Source: Massilia sp. MS-15
GTDB lineage: Bacteria; Pseudomonadota; Gammaproteobacteria; Burkholderiales; Burkholderiaceae_D
Length of the DNA stretch: 64,000 bases
Direction of reading: 5' to 3'
Assembly: GCF_020176695.1 (NCBI RefSeq)
Contig: NZ_JAIWIA010000036.1
Span: 1-64,000, forward strand
A model generated the notes under the pieces. That model did no database searches. It was not told the DNA's origin and saw only the letters and a program-made list of their open reading frames with translations. A program made the translations under genes and the position numbers. Positions 36,116 to 44,278 of the stretch are shown piece by piece (within the stretch, counting starts at the first letter, position 1; every line of letters starts with the position of its first letter).

Positions 36116-37936
36116 ATGACCACGCCCGCCGTCCAGAACGTCCCCTCACCGGCTCCCAGGGCGCCGCGCCTGCGCGCGCTCGACCTGCAGTCGATCTTTT
36201 CCTGGCTGCTGGCGGACGGCATCGTGCGCAAGGAAAACGTCAAGGCGCAGTTCGCCCAGGCCCAGGCCATCCTGAAGAACGCGGCCGGGTCGATGCATCC
36301 CCTGACCGCGGTGGCCCAGTGCAAGCTGGTCTCGGAACAGCCGCCGCAGCGCCTCCTGACCCTCGATGTGCTGACCGAATGGTGCGCCACCAAGGTCGGC
36401 CTGCCCTTCATCCGCATCGACCCGCTGAAGATCGACTTCACCAAGGTGGCGGACGTGATGTCGGCCAGCTATGCGGCCCGCTTCAACATCCTGCCGGTGG
36501 ACATGAATGCCTCGACCCTGGTGGTGGCGACGGCCGACCCGGCCAACGTCGAGTGGGAAGCGGAGATCGCCAAGGTGGCGCGCCGCAGGATCGAACTGGT
36601 GCTGGCCAACCCGCTCGACATCGCCCAGTACATCTCGCAGTTCTTCAGCCTGGCCAAGTCGATCCGCGACGCCAACCGCCACACGGGGCAGGACCTGGCG
36701 ATGCGCAGCAACTTCGAGCAGCTGGTCGAACTGGGCAAGTCGAACAAGCAGTTCGACGCCAACGACCAGCACATCGTCAACATCGTCGACTGGCTGTGGA
36801 GCTATGCGTTCGAGCAGCGCGCTTCCGACATCCACCTGGAACCGAAGCGCGAGTTCGCCACCATCCGCTTCCGCATCGACGGCGTGCTGCACCAGGTCTA
36901 CCAGGTGCCGGCGGTGGTGATGATCGCGATGACGGCGCGCATCAAGCTGCTGGGACGGATGGACGTCATCGAAAAGCGCCGCCCGCAGGATGGCCGCATC
37001 AAGACCCGCACCGCCGGCGGCCAGGAGGTCGAGCTGCGCCTGTCGACGCTGCCGACCGCCTTCGGCGAAAAGCTGGTGATGCGCATCTTCGACCCGGAGG
37101 TGGTGGTCAAGACCCTGCCCGAGCTGGGCTTCCCGCCGGACGACGCGGCGCGCTGGGACGCGCTGACCCGGCGCCCGCACGGCATCATCCTCGTTACCGG
37201 CCCGACCGGCTCGGGCAAGACCACCACCCTGTACACGACCCTGAAGGCGCTCGCCACCAGCGAGGTGAACGTGTGCACGGTGGAAGATCCGATCGAGATG
37301 GTCGAAGCCTCCTTCAACCAGATGCAGGTGCAGCCGGGGATCGACCTGTCCTTCGCCGACGGCGTGCGCGCGCTGATGCGCCAGGACCCGGACATCATCA
37401 TGGTCGGCGAGATTCGCGACCTGCAGACGGCAGAGATGGCGATCCAGGCGGCACTCACCGGCCACCTGGTGTTCTCGACCCTGCACACCAACGACGCCCC
37501 GGCTGCCGTGGTGCGCCTGCTGGAACTGGGCGTGCCGGACTACCTGCTGGAAGCGACCCTGATCGGCGTGATGGCGCAGCGCCTGGTGCGCACGCTCTGC
37601 CCCGACTGCAAGGCCGCAGGGGGCGAGTTGAGCGACGAGGTCTGGCAAGGCATCGGCGGCGCCTGGAACATCCCGAAGCCGGCCACGGTCTACCGTCCGA
37701 TCGGCTGCCCGGAATGCCGCCAGACGGGCTTTCGCGGCCGCACCGGCATCTATGAGCTGCTGACGGTGAGCGAAGGCTTCGCCCGCATCGTGCGCACCTC
37801 AGGCGACATCCAGCAGCTGCGCCAGCAGAGCGTGCTAGATGGCATGAAGCCGCTGCGCATCGCCGGCGCGATGAAGGTGGTCGAAGGCGTGACCACGGCG
37901 GACGAGGTGCTGAAGGTGAGCGCGGCGCTGGCCTGA
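36116..37936 (+). CDS. GspE/PulE/PilB-type secretion or pilus assembly ATPase
   Basis: 606 aa hexameric ATPase family. N-terminal MshEN-like region (FAQAQAILKNAA, LPFIRIDPLKID, ARFNILPVD), N2 domain with ASDIHLEPKR, Walker A VTGPTGSGKTTT, Asp box VEDPIE, Walker B DPDIIMVGEIRD, His box TGHLVFSTLHTNDA, and a zinc CPDC...CPEC tetracysteine element. It powers type II secretion or type IV pilus assembly in known members. No other gsp or pil genes are visible, so it is separated from its machinery here. SD GGGAG before the ATG. Confidence 0.9.
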   Translation: MTTPAVQNVPSPAPRAPRLRALDLQSIFSWLLADGIVRKENVKAQFAQAQAILKNAAGSMHPLTAVAQCKLVSEQPPQRLLTLDVLTEWCATKVGLPFIRIDPLKIDFTKVADVMSASYAARFNILPVDMNASTLVVATADPANVEWEAEIAKVARRRIELVLANPLDIAQYISQFFSLAKSIRDANRHTGQDLAMRSNFEQLVELGKSNKQFDANDQHIVNIVDWLWSYAFEQRASDIHLEPKREFATIRFRIDGVLHQVYQVPAVVMIAMTARIKLLGRMDVIEKRRPQDGRIKTRTAGGQEVELRLSTLPTAFGEKLVMRIFDPEVVVKTLPELGFPPDDAARWDALTRRPHGIILVTGPTGSGKTTTLYTTLKALATSEVNVCTVEDPIEMVEASFNQMQVQPGIDLSFADGVRALMRQDPDIIMVGEIRDLQTAEMAIQAALTGHLVFSTLHTNDAPAAVVRLLELGVPDYLLEATLIGVMAQRLVRTLCPDCKAAGGELSDEVWQGIGGAWNIPKPATVYRPIGCPECRQTGFRGRTGIYELLTVSEGFARIVRTSGDIQQLRQQSVLDGMKPLRIAGAMKVVEGVTTADEVLKVSAALA

Positions 37937-37952
37937 CGCGGACCGTGCACGG

Positions 37953-37988
37953 TTGACACTAGCGCAAACCGCAAGGCCCGGCTATAAT
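37953..37988 (+). promoter_or_regulatory. Promoter region of first tRNA-Lys
   Basis: A perfect TATAAT (37983-37988) lies 12 bases before the tRNA. A TTGACA (37953-37958) is present but 24 bp away, too far for a standard -35; the correctly spaced hexamer (37960-37965) is poor. Confidence 0.55.
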
Positions 37989-38000
37989 GCGGCCTCTTTC

Positions 38001-38076
38001 GGGTCGTTAGCTCAGTTGGTAGAGCAGCGGACTTTTAATCCGTTGGTCGCTGGTTCGAGCCCAGCACGGCCTACCA
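38001..38076 (+). tRNA. tRNA-Lys (TTT), copy 1
   Basis: 76 nt with encoded CCA. Acceptor GGGTCGT/ACGGCCT, D-arm TTAGCTCAGTTGGTAGAGC, anticodon loop CTTTTAA, T-arm TGGTTCGAGCCCAG. Identical to the copy at 41604. Confidence 0.97.
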
Positions 38077-38088
38077 CGAATACACAGG

Positions 38089-38119
38089 AAGCCCACGAAT
38101 TTCGGTTCGTGGGCTTTTT
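38089..38119 (+). terminator. Intrinsic terminator of tRNA-Lys copy 1
   Basis: 11-bp stem AAGCCCACGAA / TTCGTGGGCTT with a 6-nt loop and T-run, 12 bases after the tRNA. Confidence 0.9.
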
Positions 38120-38681
38120 GCGTTCTTCGACCGGATGCGATGACATTCGTTTTTTTTGGTGGCGCGGTCTGGCGCAAGGTGCTGCTCGCCCGGCGGGAAA
38201 CGGTCCTTTCCTCCTTTCCGCCCCGAGCGGCGTGAGCTGCAAGCGCCAACTCTTCAGGCACTTCCGGGTTGAAGGCAAACCGCAGCCTAAAGGCGTGCGA
38301 GGGGTGCCCCCCTGATCCGGACGACCACCGTCGCGAGCCTTTTGCTTCCTCTAATCCCACTCGGTGCCTGCCCCTCCCTACAGCTCTCTTTTCAGAAGAA
38401 CATGAGGAGTTCTTCCGTTGCCAATCACCTGTGACGGCAGCCCCACAGTATATTTACAAAATATTTGCAGCGGCCTAGAGTGACCAAGTGCCATAGAAAA
38501 TGGTTTTTTCGAACGCGAGTAAGGGCCTGCAGCATGCCCGAAGGCTTCCCGCGTTCGGTTAAACCGATGAATATTTGCAAGGGGTTGGTATGGTCACGCG
38601 TCCCTTCACTGTCCATTTCAGTCTAGCCCAGGTCCTGCAGACGAGAACACATTCATTCAGCTAGCATTCAAGGAGAACAGC
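38120..38681. other. 562-bp gap between tRNA-Lys and an AT-richer gene
   Basis: No supportable gene on either strand. The first half is GC-rich; from about 38400 composition becomes AT-richer, continuing into the next gene. ATATTTGCA occurs at about 38460 and 38569. A promoter for the following gene must lie here, but no convincing -35/-10 pair was seen. No integrase or att-like copy of the tRNA 3' end was found inside. Confidence 0.5.
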
Positions 38682-39311
38682 ATGGGTAATCCTGTCGTAC
38701 TGGCATCTGAAGCACGCAAGGTATGCAATTTGAGCGGCCTGGAGCAAAAGCGCCTGGAGGGCAAGCTACTGAAGCTGCAGGACCTGGAAGCGACACTCGA
38801 TATCGCCTTGAAGGATGTTGCGCAAGCCGCCGACGATGAACAATTCTGGCGAAAAATGGAACTGTGCGCCAAGCTTGTCCAGGTTATATGCGACTTGACC
38901 ATTGCCGGTCTCGAGGAAGCCGCAGAAAAGACTGGTGCTGGCCCTGCAGCAAAAACCGTGTCCATCCTGTACGACGTATCGAAGATCCTGGTCGATGCAC
39001 TGAATGGCGGATTCACCGTCAAGAAAGGTGTCGTATTTAGCACCAACGCCAAGGTGGATGGCATCGCTGCAGCGCTCGAGGATGGCGGAGGCAATTCTGG
39101 GAAAGTCCTCAGCAGGATGAAGGTTTTAGCCAATCTGGTCGATGACCTGCACGATTACTGGTCCGAGCGAGGAACGGAACTGAGAAGCCCCAGCGGCCTA
39201 GTCGGCGCGCGTAATACGGCGCATCATCAGCTTCTGCGCATCAGGCAGGAAATCAGGGAGATTCGTGAATTGCTCTCCTGTTCGCCAGCACTTCATCAAA
39301 TGCTTCACTGA
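38682..39311 (+). CDS. Hypothetical helical protein, AT-richer gene beside tRNA-Lys
   Basis: 209 aa. Family not recognised. AAGGAGAAC SD and ATG are clear, and codon third positions are less GC-biased than in neighbours. Predicted largely alpha-helical: an early charged helix (KRLEGKLLKLQDLEATLDIAL is one long heptad-like stretch), a hydrophobic central region (LVQVICDLTIAGLEEAA, AAKTVSILYDVSKILVDAL), then a basic C-terminus (LRIRQEIREIRELL). No signal peptide. Its location behind a tRNA gene and its composition suggest acquisition; no mobility gene is present. Confidence 0.72.
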   Translation: MGNPVVLASEARKVCNLSGLEQKRLEGKLLKLQDLEATLDIALKDVAQAADDEQFWRKMELCAKLVQVICDLTIAGLEEAAEKTGAGPAAKTVSILYDVSKILVDALNGGFTVKKGVVFSTNAKVDGIAAALEDGGGNSGKVLSRMKVLANLVDDLHDYWSERGTELRSPSGLVGARNTAHHQLLRIRQEIREIRELLSCSPALHQMLH

Positions 39312-39321
39312 GCGATAGCGA

Positions 39322-39373
39322 GGCTAGCACCCACCGTTCGTTTTTCTACGAAAGCATGAGTGAGGTGCTAGCC
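39322..39373. repeat. 10-bp perfect inverted repeat with nested hairpin
   Basis: GGCTAGCACC (39322-39331) and GGTGCTAGCC (39364-39373) are exact inverse copies enclosing a smaller hairpin TTCGT/ACGAA with a T-rich loop. It lies just after the 209-aa gene. It could be a terminator-like structure or a recombination end; no partner was seen at the gene's other side. Confidence 0.6.
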
Positions 39374-39559
39374 GTTAGCCCGCCCCGTCTAGACAATGCA
39401 TCACATCGCAGCGCCACATGACTACGTGCGTGCAGCCGCATGCCCAATTGGCATGGGCCACTCCAGGCCAAGATATGACGCCGCCTCCTGCCAAGACGCC
39501 AAACGAACACACGGCCAGATAGAGTTAAAATAAAAACAATTATTCTTGTCAGGCTCATC

Positions 39560-40075
39560 GTGAAACTCATCCAGAACGTCTTCCTCCTCGGCTACATGCT
39601 GATCGTTGGCCTGTTCTTCATCTGCGGCGTGGGCCTGATCGTGCTCGCCGGGGCGGAGACCTGGGATGCGCTCAATCCCGGCACCGGGCTGGAAGTGCGC
39701 AAGCGCTTCGAACTGATCCTGGAATGCGTGGGTCTGCTGACGATCGCGGTGGCCTCGCTGGAACTGGGGCAGACCGTGCTGGAAGAAGAGGTGCAGCGCT
39801 CGGTCAACATCAGCTCGCCGACCCGGGTGCGGCGCTTCCTGTCGCGCTTCCTGATCGTGGTGGTGGTCTCGCTCTCGATCGAATGCCTGATCGGCGTCTT
39901 CCAGTTCATGCATGGCCGTCCGGAATACCTGCTGCACTCGGCCGCCATCGGCGTGGCCGCCGCCGCCATCCTGGCGACCTGGGGCCTGTTCGTGCGCATG
40001 AATGTCGAAGCGGAAAAGCTCGAGCCGCATTCCATGAGAGAAGTCGTTGCCGAGGACAAGGAAGTCGAGGGTTAA
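39560..40075 (+). CDS. Four-helix inner-membrane protein of unknown function
   Basis: 171 aa, GTG start (39560). Four predicted membrane helices: LLGYMLIVGLFFICGVGLIV, LECVGLLTIAVASLELG, FLIVVVVSLSIECLIGVF and AAIGVAAAAILATWGLFV. A short charged C-terminal tail (VVAEDKEVEG) follows. Family not recognised. No SD is obvious; an AT-rich stretch (AAAATAAAAACAATTATTC) precedes the gene. Stands alone and converges on the next gene. Confidence 0.72.
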   Translation: MKLIQNVFLLGYMLIVGLFFICGVGLIVLAGAETWDALNPGTGLEVRKRFELILECVGLLTIAVASLELGQTVLEEEVQRSVNISSPTRVRRFLSRFLIVVVVSLSIECLIGVFQFMHGRPEYLLHSAAIGVAAAAILATWGLFVRMNVEAEKLEPHSMREVVAEDKEVEG

Positions 40076-40118
40076 GCCTCGCTCCCCTGCCGCGGCCGAT
40101 GTGCGCGCCTGCCCGAGC

Positions 40119-41402
40119 TCAGCGCCCGAACAGGCCACGCACCACCGAGTCGAGCACGCCTCTGGTCACCGACTCCTTCGCGGCTTCCTTCGCCGTCCCT
40201 GCTACCGAGCCAGGCGCCTGGCGCTGCTCAGGCTCGCCATCCTGGCCCGCCATCGCCGCCTGCATCGCCCCGTCCATGCCCGGCATCAGCGAGGCGACCG
40301 ACTTCAGGCGCAGCTTCAGGTCCCATTGCGGTTCCCAGGCGATCTTCGGGTCCTGCGGCCGCGGTGGATAGGCCATGTTCAGTTCCTCGCCATACGCGAT
40401 CACGCGCGACATCGACATCGCACTCACCGCTTCCTTCGGCGCCACGCATTCGGTGGCCGAGGCCGGCAGCAGTACTTTTTCCTTCTGCCACTTGGCAATC
40501 GAACCGTTGGGCTGGTAGTTCACCAGGCCCATGCCCATGTCCGGCAGCTCGCTCGAGCTCCAGTACACCATTTCCATCTCGCCGCCCTTGCTGGTGTCGC
40601 GCATGCCCATGGCCTGCACGAACCAGGCGCTGGCCTGCTGCATCGGCTTCCACCTGAACAGCACGCCGCCGCCGGCCTCGCTGCGGCTGGCCTCGACGGC
40701 AGGCATCAGGTCGTGCCGGGCGTCGATGTTGAACCTGAAGCCATCCACCACGCCGTCGCCGGCAAACGCATGCTCGCCGACCAGCGAGGCGCCGTCCGGC
40801 AGGCGCCGCGCATCGGTCTTGTTCGGCCAGGCGGGGCGGCCGGGCGCCGGTCCTGGCACGCGGGTGGTGGCGCTGCGGTTCTGGAAGAATTTGCCGAACC
40901 GCGAGGAATCCATGTTCGCCAGGTCGATCACCAGCGGCTGGCCCTTGCGCACCTCGGCGCCGCAGCCCCAGTACAGGTACATTTTCCCTTTCGGCATCTC
41001 GAATTTCACCGGTTGCGGCGTGTCGTCGGGAATGGGCTCGACCGGTCCCTGCTCGGGCGCCAGCAGGTTCAGCACCGGGCCCATCCTGGCGCCGGCCGGC
41101 ACGCTCTGGGTCGCGGTCCTGAGCTTGCCGTTGTTGCGGGTCAGGAGCGTCACATCCATCCAGCGCCCCGGGCTCTGGGACTGGGTCATGCCGAAGCTGT
41201 TCTCGTTGTTCCTGGCGCCCGGCAGGCTCCCCATCATGCCGGCGGCGCCGGGCGGCATCGGCATCCCGCCAGAGAAGGTCGCGAGATCGATATAGGCCTG
41301 GCTGACAGGCGGCTTGACCTTCTGCGCCGGCGGCGCGGCCAGGGCGGAAGGCAGGATGAACAGGCCCGACACGGCAAGGGCGAGACGGCTTGGCGAGGAC
41401 AT
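40119..41402 (-). CDS. Exported protein of unknown function
   Basis: 427 aa. Signal peptide (RLALAVSGLFILPSALAAP), then a Met/Gly/Pro-rich segment (GGMPMPPGAAGMMG). Beta-rich body with PKGKMYLYWGCGAEVRKGQP, WMDVTLLTRNNGKL, VLFRWKPMQQASAWFVQAMG and VYWSSSELP. Family not recognised; periplasmic or outer-surface location likely. The ATG at 41402 with GGGGG upstream is preferred, since further upstream sequence is not signal-like. C-terminus ends with an amphipathic stretch (VTRGVLDSVVRGLFGR). Reads toward the membrane-protein gene. Confidence 0.72.
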   Translation of the reverse strand: MSSPSRLALAVSGLFILPSALAAPPAQKVKPPVSQAYIDLATFSGGMPMPPGAAGMMGSLPGARNNENSFGMTQSQSPGRWMDVTLLTRNNGKLRTATQSVPAGARMGPVLNLLAPEQGPVEPIPDDTPQPVKFEMPKGKMYLYWGCGAEVRKGQPLVIDLANMDSSRFGKFFQNRSATTRVPGPAPGRPAWPNKTDARRLPDGASLVGEHAFAGDGVVDGFRFNIDARHDLMPAVEASRSEAGGGVLFRWKPMQQASAWFVQAMGMRDTSKGGEMEMVYWSSSELPDMGMGLVNYQPNGSIAKWQKEKVLLPASATECVAPKEAVSAMSMSRVIAYGEELNMAYPPRPQDPKIAWEPQWDLKLRLKSVASLMPGMDGAMQAAMAGQDGEPEQRQAPGSVAGTAKEAAKESVTRGVLDSVVRGLFGR

Positions 41403-41562
41403 GGAACCCCCTATCGGTATGGTCAGTGGATGCGGTACGGACTGGCTGTACGTCGAGCGGCCATTGTGCGGCGATGGCGCCGTCCATCCCATCCCCTTCG
41501 AAGGGGGGACTTGGCGCCGCAGGCGGGAATTGGCCGTATTGGAAACAATTGACACGAAGCAC

Positions 41563-41591
41563 TTGGATATTCACGCAAACGCCGCTATAAT
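41563..41591 (+). promoter_or_regulatory. Promoter of second tRNA-Lys
   Basis: TTGGAT (41563-41568), 17-bp spacer, TATAAT (41586-41591), 12 bases before the tRNA. Confidence 0.7.
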
Positions 41592-41603
41592 GTCGGCTTC
41601 TTC

Positions 41604-41679
41604 GGGTCGTTAGCTCAGTTGGTAGAGCAGCGGACTTTTAATCCGTTGGTCGCTGGTTCGAGCCCAGCACGGCCTACCA
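41604..41679 (+). tRNA. tRNA-Lys (TTT), copy 2
   Basis: 76 nt with CCA, identical over its full length to the copy at 38001. Flanking sequences differ apart from a similar TATAAT region and the CTTC just before the tRNA. Confidence 0.97.
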
Positions 41680-41693
41680 AAGATTCAGCAAGG

Positions 41694-41725
41694 AAGGCGT
41701 CATGAGCGATCGTGACGCCTTTTTT
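41694..41725 (+). terminator. Intrinsic terminator of tRNA-Lys copy 2
   Basis: 9-bp stem AAGGCGTCA / TGACGCCTT with a 10-nt loop and a T-run, between the tRNA and the YigZ gene. Confidence 0.85.
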
Positions 41726-41746
41726 GTTTTCCTTTCGCTCGGCGCC

Positions 41747-42349
41747 ATGCCCTACACCCTCGCTGCTCCCGTCCAGTTCGAACTCGTCATCAAGAAGAGC
41801 CGCTTCCTCGCCTGCGTCCAGCCGATGCCGGACCGCGCCGGCGCCCAGCAGGTCGTGGCCAGCCTGCGCGCCGCCCACCCAGGCGCCGCCCACGTGTGCT
41901 GGGCCCTGCTGGCCGGTGGCCAGTCGGCGGCGGTCGACGACGGCGAACCGAGCGGCACCGCCGGGCGTCCGATGCTCGACGTGCTGCGCCACCAGGACCT
42001 GGAAGGCGTGCTGGCCACGGTGGTGCGCTACTTCGGCGGGGTCAAGCTGGGGGCGGGCGGCCTGGTGCGCGCGTATACCGACAGCGTGGCCCAGGCCCTG
42101 CTCCAGGCAAGCAAGGTGCCGATCATCAAGCGCCAGGAATTGTGCTGCACCGCCCCGTACGCGCTCGAAGGCCTGGTGCGGCGCGAACTCGAGGCGGCCG
42201 GCGCGCGCCTGCTCGCGGTCGCGCACGGCGACGATGTCCGCTTCGATTTCAGCCTGCCGGTCCAGGACGCGGGCGCGCTGCGCGCCCGCCTCGACGATGC
42301 CGGCCACGGGCGCATCGCCTGGCCGCGCATGGAGTCCGGCGCGCCATAG
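41747..42349 (+). CDS. yigZ: YigZ/IMPACT-family protein
   Basis: 200 aa. N-terminal UPF0029/IMPACT domain: KKSRFLACVQP, HVCWALLAG, DDGEPSGTAGRPMLDVLR and VRYFGGVKLGAGGLVRAY. C-terminal ferredoxin-like DUF1949-type domain. Bacterial members have been linked to ribosome or translation control, but the role is not settled. The ATG at 41747 is chosen because an earlier in-frame ATG (41702) lies within the tRNA terminator. Confidence 0.92.
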   Translation: MPYTLAAPVQFELVIKKSRFLACVQPMPDRAGAQQVVASLRAAHPGAAHVCWALLAGGQSAAVDDGEPSGTAGRPMLDVLRHQDLEGVLATVVRYFGGVKLGAGGLVRAYTDSVAQALLQASKVPIIKRQELCCTAPYALEGLVRRELEAAGARLLAVAHGDDVRFDFSLPVQDAGALRARLDDAGHGRIAWPRMESGAP

Positions 42350-42441
42350 CGCAAGCCCATACCTGTCATCACCAGAGGAAAGCGGACTGCGCGCCGGCCA
42401 GGCGCTATAGTGCCGCTCCACCCGCCACTTCGCTTCCCACC

Positions 42442-43608
42442 TTGATCAAGAAGAGTCTCCTCCCCCTCGCCCTGGGCGGCTTCGGCATTGGCATGACCGA
42501 ATTCGTCATCATGGGCATCCTGCCCGACGTCGCCGCCGGCCTGCACATCACGATCCCGCAGGCGGGCCACCTGATTACCGCCTATGCGCTGGGCGTCGTG
42601 GTCGGCGCGCCGACCCTGGTCAGCCTGCTCGCCCACCGTCCGCCACGCAGCGTACTGATGTGGTTCATGGCGCTGTTTACGCTGTTTAACGCGATGTCGG
42701 CCTTTGCGCCGAACTACGAAGTCATGCTGCTGTCGCGCTTCATGGCCGGGCTGCCGCATGGCGCCTTCTTCGGCGTCGGCGCGGTGGTGGCGCGCCAGCT
42801 GGCCGACGAAGGCAAGGTGGCGGCCGCGCTGGCCACCATGTTCACCGGCCTGACCCTGGCCAACGTGTTCGGGGTGCCGGCCGGCACCTGGCTCGGGCAC
42901 AACCTGAGCTGGCGCGCGGTGTTCCTGGTGGTGGCCGCGATCGGCCTGCTGACCGTGTTCGCCCTGCGCCGACTGGTGCCGCCGATCGCGGCGAACGCGC
43001 GCACCAGCCTGCGCCAGGACCTGCGCATCTTCCGCAGCCGCGCACTGTGGCTGGCCCTGGCGATCACCTCGATCGGCACCGGCGGCTTCTTCGCCTTCTT
43101 CAGCTATATCGCGCCCTTGCTGACCGAGGTCACGCACCTCCAGCCTGCGCGCCTCCCGATGGTGATGACGGTGGTTGGCGTCGGCATGACGGTGGGCGTG
43201 CTGCTGGGCGGCAGGCTGGCGGACCGGGTACCGCCGCTGCAGGCGATCCTGCTCCTGCTGGCCGGCATGAGCACCCTGCTGCTGTGCAACGGCCTGTTCG
43301 CCGCATCGCAGCCGGCCATGCTGCTGCTGGCCTTCGCCACCGGGGCCAACGCGCTGGCACTGGGTCCGCCGATCCAGATGCTGTTGATCGAGCATTCGCG
43401 TGACGCCGAAATGCTGGGTTCCTCGCTGGGCCAGTCGGGCTTCAATATCGGCAACGCCCTGGGGGCCTTCCTCGGCGGGATCCCGCTGAGCCTTGGCTAT
43501 TCGTCCGCGGCGCCGCAGTGGGTCGCGGCCGGACTCGCGCTGGCCGGCGTGGTACTGGCTGCGACGATGCTGGCGCAGGGCCGCGTTCAGGCGCGCGCCG
43601 CCGTGTGA
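42442..43608 (+). CDS. MFS transporter, AraJ/CmlA-like efflux
   Basis: 388 aa, 12 predicted helices. Opening LALGGFGIGMTEFVIMGILPDVA and motif-A-like region are typical of the arabinose-efflux/AraJ branch; RFMAGLPHGAFFGVGAVVA and GVPAGTWLG are further family marks. Substrate unknown (sugars or drugs). TTG at 42442 is the only start that keeps the first helix whole; the first ATG (42493) would cut it. Its 3' end overlaps the convergent hydrolase gene by 22 bases. Confidence 0.87.
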   Translation: MIKKSLLPLALGGFGIGMTEFVIMGILPDVAAGLHITIPQAGHLITAYALGVVVGAPTLVSLLAHRPPRSVLMWFMALFTLFNAMSAFAPNYEVMLLSRFMAGLPHGAFFGVGAVVARQLADEGKVAAALATMFTGLTLANVFGVPAGTWLGHNLSWRAVFLVVAAIGLLTVFALRRLVPPIAANARTSLRQDLRIFRSRALWLALAITSIGTGGFFAFFSYIAPLLTEVTHLQPARLPMVMTVVGVGMTVGVLLGGRLADRVPPLQAILLLLAGMSTLLLCNGLFAASQPAMLLLAFATGANALALGPPIQMLLIEHSRDAEMLGSSLGQSGFNIGNALGAFLGGIPLSLGYSSAAPQWVAAGLALAGVVLAATMLAQGRVQARAAV

Positions 43609-44171
43609 CACCCCATGCCTGCCAGCAGCTCCTGCGCGCCCAGCACGGTGGCGAATTCCCCATGCAGGCTGGCCAGGGCCGTGCCGTGCATCTGCTCGGC
43701 CGTGTAATGCCGGCCATCCGGACCGGTACGTTCGAAGGTCGCGGTGGCATCCGCCACGAAATACGTGTCGAAGCCGAGGTTGCCGGCCATCCGCGCCGTC
43801 GTCGACACGCAGTGGTCGGTGCTCAAGCCGACGATCACCAGGGTCCCGATGCCGGCCGCGCGCAGGCGCGCCTCCAGGTCGGTGCCGATGAAGGCACTGT
43901 TGACGCCCTTGACCACCACCGGCTCGCCTGCCAGCGGCTGCGCCTCGGGTTTGTGCTCGTAGCCCGGGGTCCCCGGACGGAACAGCCCGCTTGGTGACGC
44001 CGAGCGGTGCTGGATATGGAAGACCGGCCGGCCGGTCGCGCGCCAGGCCGCCAGCAGCGTGGCGATCTTGTGCTCGGCATCGGGGTTGTTGCGCCGGCCC
44101 CAGCTGGGGTCGTTGAAGGCCTGCTGCACGTCGATGCTGATCAGGGCTGCGTTCGAGGGTAATGGCTTCAT
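43587..44171 (-). CDS. Isochorismatase-like cysteine hydrolase
   Basis: 194 aa. Catalytic triad pattern: Asp in ALISIDVQQAF, Lys in VVVKGVNSAF and Cys in VIVGLSTDHCVSTTARMAGN. Family members hydrolyse amides or vinyl ethers (nicotinamide, isochorismate, others); substrate not determinable. Divergent from a LysR regulator, which probably controls it. A small amidase-type role is the safest reading. Confidence 0.88.
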   Translation of the reverse strand: MKPLPSNAALISIDVQQAFNDPSWGRRNNPDAEHKIATLLAAWRATGRPVFHIQHRSASPSGLFRPGTPGYEHKPEAQPLAGEPVVVKGVNSAFIGTDLEARLRAAGIGTLVIVGLSTDHCVSTTARMAGNLGFDTYFVADATATFERTGPDGRHYTAEQMHGTALASLHGEFATVLGAQELLAGMGCHTAARA

Positions 44172-44278
44172 TGATTGGTTTCACCGAGTGAGTCGAAGCG
44201 CCATCCTGCGCTCCTCGCCAGGAAGGCACAACCGAAATGGCGGATAATGGCCGGCTTGACATGAAGGATTTCGATGGC

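Noticed and set aside
37953-38315. Open frame reading through tRNA-Lys (SLAQLVEQRTFNPLVAGSSP)
   Set aside because: This is the well-known false translation of a tRNA gene.
38425-38616. 63-codon - strand open frame in the gap before the 209-aa gene
   Set aside because: No SD and no family-like features; AT-rich region gives chance frames.
38001-41679. Integrative element with tRNA-Lys att sites
   Set aside because: Both copies are full tRNAs with their own promoters, and no integrase, relaxase or phage gene is present; kept only as a possible recombination interval.
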